In this document: piece after piece, positions 9,144-17,013 of the stretch
How positions within the stretch are numbered: the stretch's first letter is position 1
Layout of the letters: each line of letters begins with the position of its first letter
NCBI GenBank assembly: GCA_050173895.1
Contig: JBFXKJ010000018.1
Coordinates: 1 to 31,022 of the forward strand
Source: JBCFBK01 sp050173895
Lineage (GTDB): Bacteria > Bacteroidota > Bacteroidia > Bacteroidales > Prolixibacteraceae
Direction of reading: 5' to 3'
DNA length: 31,022 nucleotides
Translations under genes and position numbers: made by a program
Notes under the pieces: generated by a model
Databases searched by the model: none
Told to the model about the DNA's origin: nothing
The model's input: only the letters and a program-made list of their open reading frames with translations

Positions 9144-10622
9144 TTACTTTTTTCGTTTCATGATCTCTTCAGGAACAATACCCCTATTCGTCTCAAAATC
9201 AAAAAGCGTCTGTATCTTGAGGTTGAGCAGCTCAATTTTGTAATCGATCAGCGACTGGGCATAGGCCATCTTCTTCTGTGATAACTGTGTCTGATACAGG
9301 TTCAGGTCCATCCCTGTCAGATCGCCGTTGGCATAGCGTTCCAGATTAATTTCATAGGTAAGCTGGGCATTCTTCTCGTTTTGCCGGGCAATGTCGATCT
9401 GATTCTGCAGGTTTTGCAGATTCCGGTAAACCTGCCTGATATCGACAACGATCTGGATTTTCTGCTGATCGAAGTTTAGTTCCTGTTGTTTAATCACAGC
9501 CTCCTGTGCCCGGATACGCGACTTCTTTTCCCCCCAGTCAAACAGCGGGACATTGAATGCAACCGAAAGCGCCGGATTGCTGGTTGGGTTCTGATACATG
9601 TCGTTCAACTTTTCATTTTCACCGATAATCCCGATCGAGAGGTTCATATTCCCTTTAAACTCGTTTTGGCTCCTGGTTTCGATCAGAGTGAACTGCGAAT
9701 TTTCAATATTAATCTCCCTTTGGCGAAGTTCCATTCTGGAGTTCAGGCCGTAGCTAATCGCCTTGTTCAGGTCGACCGCCACCGGCTCAGCCTGGACATC
9801 GGCCAGTACACCGATCTCTTCGTTGATATTCATTCCGATATACTGTTTGAACTGATCTTTATAATTGTCGAGGGTCACCCTCCTGTTTTGCACATTCGAG
9901 CGTGCCGTCGCGAAATTCAGTTCCGCCTGGTAAAGTTCTTCCCTGGCGGCTAGTCCCGCGTCCACCTTGTTTTTCGTAATTTCAAAGCTCTTCTCCGTAT
10001 TTTTCAGCTCTTCCTCCGAAATGCTAAGGCTCATCTGAGCCATGTAAACGTCATAAAAAACCTGCGTAACCTGTTTTTCGAGATTCAGTTTCTGAATGGA
10101 ATAGCTCAGGTTTGAATTTTCGAGATCCAGTTCGAGCTCTTTTAGCTGAAGTTTCAGCCGGTTATAGGTAAACAGGGGTTGAGCAATATTGAGATAAAGG
10201 TTATTGACAAATGCCCGGTCCTCCTTACCCGAAAAATCATTTGTATTTTTCTCCCATCCAAAGCGGTTGACCAGCGAAATGGTCCCGTCGGTGGGAAGGA
10301 TCGGCTGGGAAACGGTGAACGTTCCCGATGCGCCGATCGACTCGTTGGTATACCAGGTGGACGAAAAATCGTCGAAGGTATGACTGCGGCTGAAGTCCAT
10401 CGGGGTCAGGCTCAGGGCGAACTGCGATTTAAGGGCGGCCTTTTGCGCATTCAGCGATTCCTGAGAGCGTTCCAGTGAATACAGGGAACTTTGAATATCC
10501 GGGCTGTTCTGCCTGGCTATGTCCATGGCTTTATCAAGCGTCAGAAGCTGCTGTGCAAAAATCGGGCTGCACGGCAGCAGGCAGAGCCAGATGATGTTGT
10601 TTCTTAAAATAGCTCGTTTCAT
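9144..10622 (-). CDS. TolC family outer-membrane efflux protein
   Basis: A 492-residue outer-membrane factor forming the exit duct of the tripartite pump. A signal peptide is visible (residues 1-24, ending IFAQ), and the mature protein starts with LLTLDKAMDIARQNSPDIQ, the usual opening of the first OEP repeat. The protein is long, helical and rich in Gln, Asn and Glu, with two OEP-like halves (about 25-240 and 260-480). The second half has the typical late motif YANGDLTGMDLNLYQTQLSQ. The length matches TolC relatives. It lies 26 bases after the permease/M1-like gene and 20 bases before the adaptor gene, in the same operon. Confidence 0.93.
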   Translation of the reverse strand: MKRAILRNNIIWLCLLPCSPIFAQQLLTLDKAMDIARQNSPDIQSSLYSLERSQESLNAQKAALKSQFALSLTPMDFSRSHTFDDFSSTWYTNESIGASGTFTVSQPILPTDGTISLVNRFGWEKNTNDFSGKEDRAFVNNLYLNIAQPLFTYNRLKLQLKELELDLENSNLSYSIQKLNLEKQVTQVFYDVYMAQMSLSISEEELKNTEKSFEITKNKVDAGLAAREELYQAELNFATARSNVQNRRVTLDNYKDQFKQYIGMNINEEIGVLADVQAEPVAVDLNKAISYGLNSRMELRQREINIENSQFTLIETRSQNEFKGNMNLSIGIIGENEKLNDMYQNPTSNPALSVAFNVPLFDWGEKKSRIRAQEAVIKQQELNFDQQKIQIVVDIRQVYRNLQNLQNQIDIARQNEKNAQLTYEINLERYANGDLTGMDLNLYQTQLSQKKMAYAQSLIDYKIELLNLKIQTLFDFETNRGIVPEEIMKRKK

Positions 10623-10648
10623 AATCAGATCAAAGGTTTAAAAGATTC

Positions 10649-13600
10649 TTATCGTTTAATCAGCTTCACCGCATCGGCCACCACCATCCGGCTTTGCGAT
10701 TTGTCTGACATTTCGATCAGCGCCGTATCGGGCGAAAAATAGTAAGACCCGAGATGGTTCCAGCCTGCATCAGCCTTCTTCAGATCGATCACCGCCTGCT
10801 CCTCACCGTCGTCATGATGCACCACATAGCTGTATTCTCCTTTATCGTCATCCCCGCCTCTTCTTCCAAAACCGCCTGTTTCCTTGTAGACATAAACATA
10901 CACATCATAATAGCCGTTTTCCTTCACCGGGATATGCCAGCTGACCTTCCGGGTCCCTTCGCCTGAGCGAACATAATAAGCCGAACGGATATAGGCGCCG
11001 TAGAAGGATGAATTTGTAGTGAGCGTCCAGTTTCGCGGAAGCCGCCAGTGGGAAAAGCCGGCATACCTGGAGGCGCTTTCCTTGTTCGCCAGCAGCATTT
11101 TTCGCAACAGGCTTTTTTCCTGGCTCTTGCTGACATGGAAACCCGGATCTTCATTATCGACGATGATCTCGTTGTCTTCAGCGATACGAACCGGCGTGTC
11201 GGTCACCTTTTCCCCCTCATAGGGGACCGCTTTTTTATCTTCTTCGATATTATCGAATGCAATCCGGATTTCTGAGGGAATATTTTTTGAGGTGAAGGTA
11301 TTGATCGAAGCACCGCGGGGCGTGCCGTTCAACAGCAGGCTTACCTCTTTGGTCTGTTTTCCTTCAAGAAGAATCAGCTTACTGATTGTTTCGGGTGCGC
11401 CGCCCATCCCGCCAAATCGTCCGCCCGGACCACCCCCCAGGCGGCAGTCGATCGAAACAATTCCCTCTGTTTCTTCGGTATTGCTGATCCTGAGCGTAAC
11501 CATCGTTTTCATCTGATCCCCATCCAGTACATTCACCGCTTTCACATTGCCAATCAGAAAGGCGGGCAACTCGCGGCTGCTGAACCATTGTTGCATATAA
11601 GGGATCAGATCGATCTCAAAGCGCTGCTGCAACTCCTCATTAAACTGAGTAATCCCCACCGACCGGAACTTTGTCTTTTCAAGAAAATCATACAGAAAGT
11701 CCTCAAAAACCTCATCCCCGGCTTTTCTCTTGATGACGGAAAACAGGGCTGCTCCTTTTAGCTGAATCACGTTGTCTACGATCTTTTTTTGCTCCGGGTC
11801 GCGGAGGATCTCTTCAAAGCTTTGTGACAGCAGCGCCAGGTTTCCCTGTTCATCTTCCGACATTCCCTGCATGTCGCGCATCCATCCCATTGCTCCGCTT
11901 TCTCCGGTCTGTTTCTTGTATGATTCAAACACCCGGTCGGTTACCGGCCAGCGGTCGGAGCGGATATAATGGGCATAATTGTAAAATAGGGGAAATGTGT
12001 AAAATGCGTTCTTTCGTTCGTCCACCTGAAACTGCCCGCCCGACCGGCTGAAATTCGGGCGCCCCTGCTCCCGGGTGAAGGTCGAAAGGAAATTCTTCAG
12101 CACATTGATTTTCTTTTCCCGGGGAGTCAGGTTTTCTTCCTGTCGCGGCCCAAATCCCCTTCGCGAATTCATTCTTCCGTAAAAGTCAGCCTCGTGTTCC
12201 AGCACCCCTTTCTCAGGGTAGAGAATCATTTCAGGCTGGATCTGTTCCCGGGTACCGCTCAACACCCGCTCGTACGAGCAGAACTGAACCGGCACTTCGA
12301 CCAGCGAAAGTCTTTCGAAAGGATAAAACAAATCAATTTTTCGCTCAAAGTCGGTCAATGTCTCTGAAAGGATAGCCGGGACCGTATCCCTGATCTCTTC
12401 AAAAAAGCCCGAAAAATAGTCATGCCCCTGCTTCAGGTACACATTGAATGTAAGTCCCTCAACGCTGGTCTCCATTTTCCTGTAATTCCCGATTACCAGT
12501 GAAATCTGTGACTGCGGGTGAGAAGAAGTAAAGATGAAGGCAGGCCCCTCCTGGCGGGCTTGTCCCTGAGAGATGGCAGTCAGTCCCGCTCCGGTGACCA
12601 CTTCAAGCCGGTAATCGCTGAACTGGCGGCTCAGCCATTGACTGTTGTGATAGCCCATACCGGCTCCCGCAACCGGATACCAGTTGCTTTCGCGCGTCAG
12701 CAACACATAATCGGGCATGATAAACGCATATCGTTTACCGATCTGGTACATGAAATTTCTGTAGGGCTCCCGGAGGGTCTGGTCATCCACATCAAGGAAG
12801 CAGGCTGCCTCATCGATGGTTCCCTTATAAGTAAAGGTTATTTTTGCCTTTTCTCCGGGATGAAGCGGGCTGTTCTTAATCTCAATCACATTTAACTTCC
12901 TCTCCCATTCCAGATCCTTGCCGGTGGCTGTCAGCTTTTGCAGTTCCAGTCCGGGGTTCAGGCTGAACACGAGCGTGTCGGCTGTATCGCTCCCCGTATT
13001 TTCCACCTCAAGCGTGCTTACACAACTGATCGACTCTCCCTGGTGCTCCAGCCGGATATCATATGCCGTCACCCCGGCGGGCAGGATGCCCTGATACTGA
13101 TCGTTCAACGAAAGCATCTGATCGCGCAAATCCCTTTCATTGATAAAAGAAGAGACATGCGCATATCCGAGGTAAAGGCCCCCGGCCAGGAACAGTGAAC
13201 CCAATACCACCGAATAAGATCCTGTGCCGGTCGCATCGGGCAGCCTCCGGAGCAAAGCGATGGTATAAAAAACAAATGCAAGTCCTAGAAAAAAATACAT
13301 TCCCCGGTGAATGAGAATTTTATCAGGATCACCAAACCCCACAAAGTCAGACCAGGTCATGGGGATGTTGAAAGCCATATAGTCGAACAGGTAATAGAAT
13401 TTGTCTCTGAGATAGAAAAGTGAAATGGCCACATAGCCCAGCAATACCACAAATGTGACCGCCTGATTCCGGATCAGCGACATGACCAGAAAAGACAGCC
13501 CCATGATAAAAACCAGGGTGGGAAGGCTGATCAACAGAAAATACAACAGGTAGGCCTGCCAGTCGACCGAAGTATTCCTGGCGATGAGGTTAAAAATCAG

Positions 13601-13993
13601 CGCCACCGAGAGGATGAGCAGGTTCAACAGAATGAAAACGCTCATATTCCCGATGGTTTTCCCGAACACATACTCGCCGTTGGTCATTGGCCGTACGTAG
13701 ATCACTTCCGTGGTATCGAGTTTTTTATCTCGTTTCAGGAAGTCGGAGGCGAGAAAAATAGCAATCACCGCCTGCACCACATTTAAAAACAACAAGTTTA
13801 TGTAGGGAATAACGGAAGGAATCGCCTTCACCTGCCATTCGCCGGAGCCTCCCCCCGACTGAGTCAGCACTCCAAAGTTGAAGAAGCCCAGGAATACGAT
13901 CGCGATAATGGCAAAAATGCGAAAGAACCAGCTTCGCAGTAAGGTTCTGGTTTCATAAAGGGCAATGGATCGGATAAAATGGATCGAGATCAT
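10649..13993 (-). CDS. ABC-2 permease fused to a degenerate M1-peptidase-like domain and a golvesin-like C-terminal domain
   Basis: A 1114-residue protein with three parts. Residues 1-285 are an ABC-2 type permease with about six membrane helices, including the early motif DTTEVIYVRPMTNGEYVFGK (93-112). Residues about 300-810 look like the aminopeptidase-N (M1) fold that Bacteroidota often attach to such permeases (EVENTGSDTADTLVFSLNPG early, QQWFSSRELPAFLIGNV at the end). The zinc motif HExxH is absent; the nearest piece is EHEADF at 599-604, so peptidase activity is unlikely. Residues about 985-1114 resemble the golvesin/Xly C-terminal beta domain (KVSWHIPVKENGYYDVYVYV, then GWNHLGSYYF and VVADAVKLI at the end). 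Gly/Arg-rich patches occur at 611-616, 853-866 and 1040-1047. The soluble parts should face the periplasm. It starts 5 bases after the ATPase gene, its likely partner. Confidence 0.85.
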   Translation of the reverse strand: MISIHFIRSIALYETRTLLRSWFFRIFAIIAIVFLGFFNFGVLTQSGGGSGEWQVKAIPSVIPYINLLFLNVVQAVIAIFLASDFLKRDKKLDTTEVIYVRPMTNGEYVFGKTIGNMSVFILLNLLILSVALIFNLIARNTSVDWQAYLLYFLLISLPTLVFIMGLSFLVMSLIRNQAVTFVVLLGYVAISLFYLRDKFYYLFDYMAFNIPMTWSDFVGFGDPDKILIHRGMYFFLGLAFVFYTIALLRRLPDATGTGSYSVVLGSLFLAGGLYLGYAHVSSFINERDLRDQMLSLNDQYQGILPAGVTAYDIRLEHQGESISCVSTLEVENTGSDTADTLVFSLNPGLELQKLTATGKDLEWERKLNVIEIKNSPLHPGEKAKITFTYKGTIDEAACFLDVDDQTLREPYRNFMYQIGKRYAFIMPDYVLLTRESNWYPVAGAGMGYHNSQWLSRQFSDYRLEVVTGAGLTAISQGQARQEGPAFIFTSSHPQSQISLVIGNYRKMETSVEGLTFNVYLKQGHDYFSGFFEEIRDTVPAILSETLTDFERKIDLFYPFERLSLVEVPVQFCSYERVLSGTREQIQPEMILYPEKGVLEHEADFYGRMNSRRGFGPRQEENLTPREKKINVLKNFLSTFTREQGRPNFSRSGGQFQVDERKNAFYTFPLFYNYAHYIRSDRWPVTDRVFESYKKQTGESGAMGWMRDMQGMSEDEQGNLALLSQSFEEILRDPEQKKIVDNVIQLKGAALFSVIKRKAGDEVFEDFLYDFLEKTKFRSVGITQFNEELQQRFEIDLIPYMQQWFSSRELPAFLIGNVKAVNVLDGDQMKTMVTLRISNTEETEGIVSIDCRLGGGPGGRFGGMGGAPETISKLILLEGKQTKEVSLLLNGTPRGASINTFTSKNIPSEIRIAFDNIEEDKKAVPYEGEKVTDTPVRIAEDNEIIVDNEDPGFHVSKSQEKSLLRKMLLANKESASRYAGFSHWRLPRNWTLTTNSSFYGAYIRSAYYVRSGEGTRKVSWHIPVKENGYYDVYVYVYKETGGFGRRGGDDDKGEYSYVVHHDDGEEQAVIDLKKADAGWNHLGSYYFSPDTALIEMSDKSQSRMVVADAVKLIKR

Positions 13994-13998
13994 CGCGT

Positions 13999-14892
13999 TT
14001 AGTTATTGGTCCATAAGTTCAGGTTCTTCTCCATAAAATAAACATATGCATGTTCCAGGTTCGGTTCTATCCGGCTGCCGGAATAGCCGTTGATGCTGTC
14101 GGCAACCACCTGCACTTCCCATCCCTCGCTGGTTGGCACGTTCGAAATTACCGGATATTTCTCGTTGATCTGCAGATACTCTGCTTCAGTCGCTTTTATC
14201 ACCCAGACCTTGTCGCGGGCCTGAGCGACCAGGTCGTCGGGAGCTCCGCTGTAGACCAGTTCTCCCCGGTTGAGCAGGGCCATATTTTTACAGGTACTCG
14301 AAATATCCCCGACAATATGGGTCGAAAGAATAATAATCACACCCTGTGTTGAAATGGCCGAGAGCAGGTTCCGGAACCGGATCCTTTCTTCGGGATCCAG
14401 GCCGGTGGTCGGCTCGTCGACAATGATCAGACGGGGATTGTTGATCAGTGCCTGGGCAATCCCAAGCCTCCGCTTCATCCCGCCCGACAATTTATTAGCC
14501 TGCCGGTCGCGTGCTTCAAACAAACCGACTTCCTCCAACATGTGGTCCACAGCAGCACGCCGTTCTGCCGGCATCTTCATTCCTGAAAGCCGGGCAGCAT
14601 AATCCAGGAACTCATAGGTCTTCAGCTTCGAAAAGAAACGGAAGTCCTGAGGCAGGTAACCCAGCATTTTACGAATCGCTTTCCGGTCCTTTATCAGGTC
14701 CCGCCCATCGACGGTCACTTTTCCCGAACTGGGCTTCATCAGGGTTACCAGAATACGCATAAAAGTTGATTTCCCGGCTCCGTTGGGGCCAAGCAAGCCA
14801 AACATGCCGTCAGGGATCTCCAGATTAATATCATGGATAGCCCGGTTTCCGTTCGGATAGATTTTGCTCAACCCTTCAATGGTAATGTGCAT
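13999..14892 (-). CDS. ABC transporter ATP-binding protein
   Basis: A 297-residue cytoplasmic ATPase, first gene of the efflux operon. All nucleotide-binding motifs are present: Walker A GLLGPNGAGKST (32-43), Q-loop Q82 in YLPQDF, signature LSGGM (135-139), Walker B LIIVDE with D159/E160, and H-loop H192 in STHIVGD. After about residue 220 there is a C-terminal extension of the type found in ABC-2 exporter ATPases. It is closely similar to the ATPase domain fused to the second RND pump of the same operon, sharing MFGLLGPNGAGKST and ERIRFRNLL around the same motifs, so the two are probably paralogues. Its stop is 5 bases before the ABC-2 permease/M1-like gene, the inferred membrane partner. 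The ATG at 14892 gives MHITIEGLSKIY, a normal first strand for this family. Confidence 0.95.
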   Translation of the reverse strand: MHITIEGLSKIYPNGNRAIHDINLEIPDGMFGLLGPNGAGKSTFMRILVTLMKPSSGKVTVDGRDLIKDRKAIRKMLGYLPQDFRFFSKLKTYEFLDYAARLSGMKMPAERRAAVDHMLEEVGLFEARDRQANKLSGGMKRRLGIAQALINNPRLIIVDEPTTGLDPEERIRFRNLLSAISTQGVIIILSTHIVGDISSTCKNMALLNRGELVYSGAPDDLVAQARDKVWVIKATEAEYLQINEKYPVISNVPTSEGWEVQVVADSINGYSGSRIEPNLEHAYVYFMEKNLNLWTNN

Positions 14893-15054
14893 GCAGTAAT
14901 CATTTAATTCTTTTGGAGATATCGAATCAGTTTATCTGACTCCGTTTTGAACAGAACGTTTAATTCATCCACCGATAAATTTAACCCGCAGCCGGGGAAA
15001 AAGCATTATTTTTCCGACAAAATGCCCTGTGCAGCAGATCAACGACGGCGGAAA

Positions 15055-15070
15055 GCCGGAATTAACCGGC
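15055..15070. repeat. Inverted repeat in the divergent promoter region
   Basis: A perfect 5-base inverted repeat, GCCGG-AATTAA-CCGGC, lies in the 267-base spacer between the efflux operon (starting leftward at 14892) and mscS (starting rightward at 15160). It lies just upstream of the proposed mscS promoter. It could be a regulator operator or a chance palindrome. Confidence 0.3.
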
Positions 15071-15097
15071 GCTCCTTCTTATCCCAGGTCCGATTCA

Positions 15098-15129
15098 TTG
15101 AATTGAAATATAAAAAATGGCTAAATTTG
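15098..15129 (+). promoter_or_regulatory. Predicted Bacteroidota-type promoter for the MscS-family channel gene
   Basis: A perfect match to the -7 box TAnnTTTG (TAAATTTG, 15122-15129) has a -33 TTG at 15098-15100, a spacing of 21 bases. Transcription would start near 15134. That lies downstream of the in-frame ATG at 14947 and supports translation from the ATG at 15160. Confidence 0.55.
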
Positions 15130-15159
15130 AACCTGAAAACAAGAAACGATGTAAACGAG

Positions 15160-16134
15160 ATGCACATGAACAATCCAATCTTTTTATTTTCAGTTGCGGT
15201 AGAAGAGGTCCTTTCGAATAATTTCTGGGAAAGATGGTTGAAAATCCTTGTCGACTGGACGGTCAACCAGCTTCCTTCGGTCATTCTGCTGATCATTTTG
15301 CTTGTTGTATCCCTTCGGCTGGTTGCTTTTTTCATTAACAGGACGAAGATGCTGTTCCAGAAACGGGCTCTTGCCCATCCCGATGGTCCGGACCGTGAAG
15401 CCGAAAAAAGGTTGCATACCCTGATGGGAATCCTGAAAAGAGCATCCTTTGTGATGATTTGGCTGGTTTTCATCATGATTTTCCTCAAGAAGTTCAACAT
15501 CGATATTGCCCCCATCCTTGCGGGTGCCGGAATTATAGGTCTGGCTGTTGGCTTCGGCGCTCAGGAACTGGTGCGCGACTTTATCAGCGGTTTTTTTATT
15601 CTCCTGGAAAATCAGATCCGCATGGGTGATGTGGTTATCCTGAACGGAACCGGCGGGGTGGTTGAAGACATCCAGTTGCGTACGGTCACCCTCCGCGACC
15701 AGGCCGGTACGGTACACGTTTTCCAGAATGGCAAGATCAACACCATCGCCAATATGACCAAAGGATGGTCGGCCATGGTGTTTGACATCGGGGTGGCCTA
15801 CAAGGAAGACCTGACGGTGGTGATGAAAGTGATGAAGGAAGTCTCCGAACAACTTCAGGAAGAGGAAGAGTACCGGATGAAGATACTCGAGCCCATGGAG
15901 ATTTTCGGTCTCGACAACTTTGCCGACAGCGCCCTGATCGTAAAAGGAAGGATTAAAACCAGGCCGGGAGAGCAGTGGACGATCGGAAGGGAATACCGCA
16001 AAAGACTCAAGGAGGCCTTCGATCAACACAATATTGAAATACCTTTTCCGCAGCAGACCATTACCTGGAGCAGCGACACCGGTCCGCTGAAAATAAAGGC
16101 AGATCAGGAAGGCTCCCAAGACACGACTGTCTGA
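15160..16134 (+). CDS. MscS family small-conductance mechanosensitive ion channel
   Basis: A 324-residue inner-membrane channel; relatives open under membrane tension to release solutes during osmotic downshock. Predicted helices lie at about 37-58 and 93-110, followed by the conserved pore helix TM3 at about 117-150 (ILAGAGIIGLAVGFGAQELV, then FISGFFILLENQIRMGD). The cytoplasmic beta domain with GGVVEDIQLRTVTLRD (about 165-180) and the alpha/beta vestibule follow. The frame stays open upstream to an ATG at 14947. The start at 15160 is preferred because the extra 71 residues are basic, unlike MscS relatives, and a good promoter lies inside that stretch. Translation could also begin at the Met two codons later. 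It is transcribed divergently from the efflux operon. Confidence 0.9.
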   Translation: MHMNNPIFLFSVAVEEVLSNNFWERWLKILVDWTVNQLPSVILLIILLVVSLRLVAFFINRTKMLFQKRALAHPDGPDREAEKRLHTLMGILKRASFVMIWLVFIMIFLKKFNIDIAPILAGAGIIGLAVGFGAQELVRDFISGFFILLENQIRMGDVVILNGTGGVVEDIQLRTVTLRDQAGTVHVFQNGKINTIANMTKGWSAMVFDIGVAYKEDLTVVMKVMKEVSEQLQEEEEYRMKILEPMEIFGLDNFADSALIVKGRIKTRPGEQWTIGREYRKRLKEAFDQHNIEIPFPQQTITWSSDTGPLKIKADQEGSQDTTV

Positions 16135-16168
16135 AACAAGGCCTGCCAGGCATGGATCACGATCGCAA

Positions 16169-16191
16169 AACAACTTGCCCGGAAAGTTGTT
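16169..16191 (+). terminator. Possible weak terminator hairpin after mscS
   Basis: A perfect 8-base stem, AACAACTT/AAGTTGTT, with a 7-base loop lies 34 bases after the channel stop codon. There is no clear T-tract (TCCTAAAATA follows), so intrinsic termination would be inefficient. Confidence 0.3.
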
Positions 16192-16299
16192 CCTAAAATA
16201 CATCCGTTAAGCTGATCCGGCGATCCTGCTTAATCAGTACCGGAAAGCAAATGTTTAAATAACATGTCTTTTTTGCAGAGTCATTTAAAAACAGATACC

Positions 16300-16962
16300 A
16301 TGGACAAAAAAATATCTTTACTGATTGCCTGCATGCTGACTGCATCCGCTCTTTTTGCCCAGGACTTTCAGCTTTCATTTTCCACCGGGCCCTCCATAAA
16401 CTGGCTAAGTTCGGGCGAAAGTGAGATCACGTCGGGAAGTAGCAGAGCCGGCTATGATTTCGGTGTGGTCGCCGACCTTTTTTTTGATGACCGGCAGCGA
16501 TACGCTGTGACCACCGGCCTGTTGCTCACCAACACCGGCGGTAAGCTGGAATATGGCGGTAGCGGCCCCTATTCGATCGGAGATCAAAGTATCAGCGCCG
16601 GAAATACGCTGACTTTCCGGTTGAAATACCTCGAAATTCCTGCCGCTGTGAAACTGAAGACCAGCCAGTTCCGAAGGTCCACCTATTGGGGACAGTTTGG
16701 ACTTTCCGGATTTGTGAACGTGGGGGCGAAAGGCAGCAGCAGCGATGGACAGCTCGACAAAAACGACATTCAGGACGGGATCAGTGCGCTTAACCTGGCT
16801 ATGAACGTGGGACTAGGCTTTGATTTCGATCTGGGCGCCGACAATGCCCTTTCGGTGGGGATCATCTATAAGGACGGGCTGACCGATATCACCAAAGACC
16901 GCTCCCATGACGGGAAAATAACCGTAAATTCAGTTAATCTTAAACTTGGATTGATCTTTTAA
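16300..16962 (+). CDS. Outer-membrane beta-barrel protein (PorT-like)
   Basis: A 220-residue secreted protein with a clear signal peptide (residues 1-20, MDKKISLLIACMLTASALFA, cleavage before QDF). The mature part is made of alternating amphipathic strands and Gly/Ser/Asp turns and ends in LKLGLIF with a C-terminal aromatic residue, typical of small 8-stranded outer-membrane barrels. Repeating strand patterns such as YAVTTGLLLTNTGGKLEYG and SVGIIYKDGLTDI support this. The frame extends upstream to 16264, but the ATG at 16300 is chosen because it gives a standard signal peptide. Its exact role is unknown. PorT-like members range from secretion-system parts to uncharacterised barrels, and nothing nearby narrows it. 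Confidence 0.8.
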   Translation: MDKKISLLIACMLTASALFAQDFQLSFSTGPSINWLSSGESEITSGSSRAGYDFGVVADLFFDDRQRYAVTTGLLLTNTGGKLEYGGSGPYSIGDQSISAGNTLTFRLKYLEIPAAVKLKTSQFRRSTYWGQFGLSGFVNVGAKGSSSDGQLDKNDIQDGISALNLAMNVGLGFDFDLGADNALSVGIIYKDGLTDITKDRSHDGKITVNSVNLKLGLIF

Positions 16963-16987
16963 TATGCGGGATTCCTGATCTTTTGCC

Positions 16988-16995
16988 TATTTTTG
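16988..16995 (+). promoter_or_regulatory. Predicted -7 promoter box for nadE
   Basis: TATTTTTG matches the Bacteroidota -7 consensus TAnnTTTG. Transcription would start near 17001, giving a short leader before the ATG at 17014. No good TTG is seen at the -33 position. The box would overlap a start at the upstream in-frame codon (16993), supporting 17014 as the start. Confidence 0.4.
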
Positions 16996-17013
16996 CGAAG
17001 TAATCCTGCAAAT

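Noticed and set aside
14947..15159. N-terminal extension of the MscS-type channel
   Set aside because: The 71 extra residues are basic and unlike the family, and a promoter match lies within them.
15190..16203. Minus-strand frame of 337 codons opposite mscS
   Set aside because: The plus strand encodes a clear MscS channel. The opposite frame is rich in His and Phe and has no family features.
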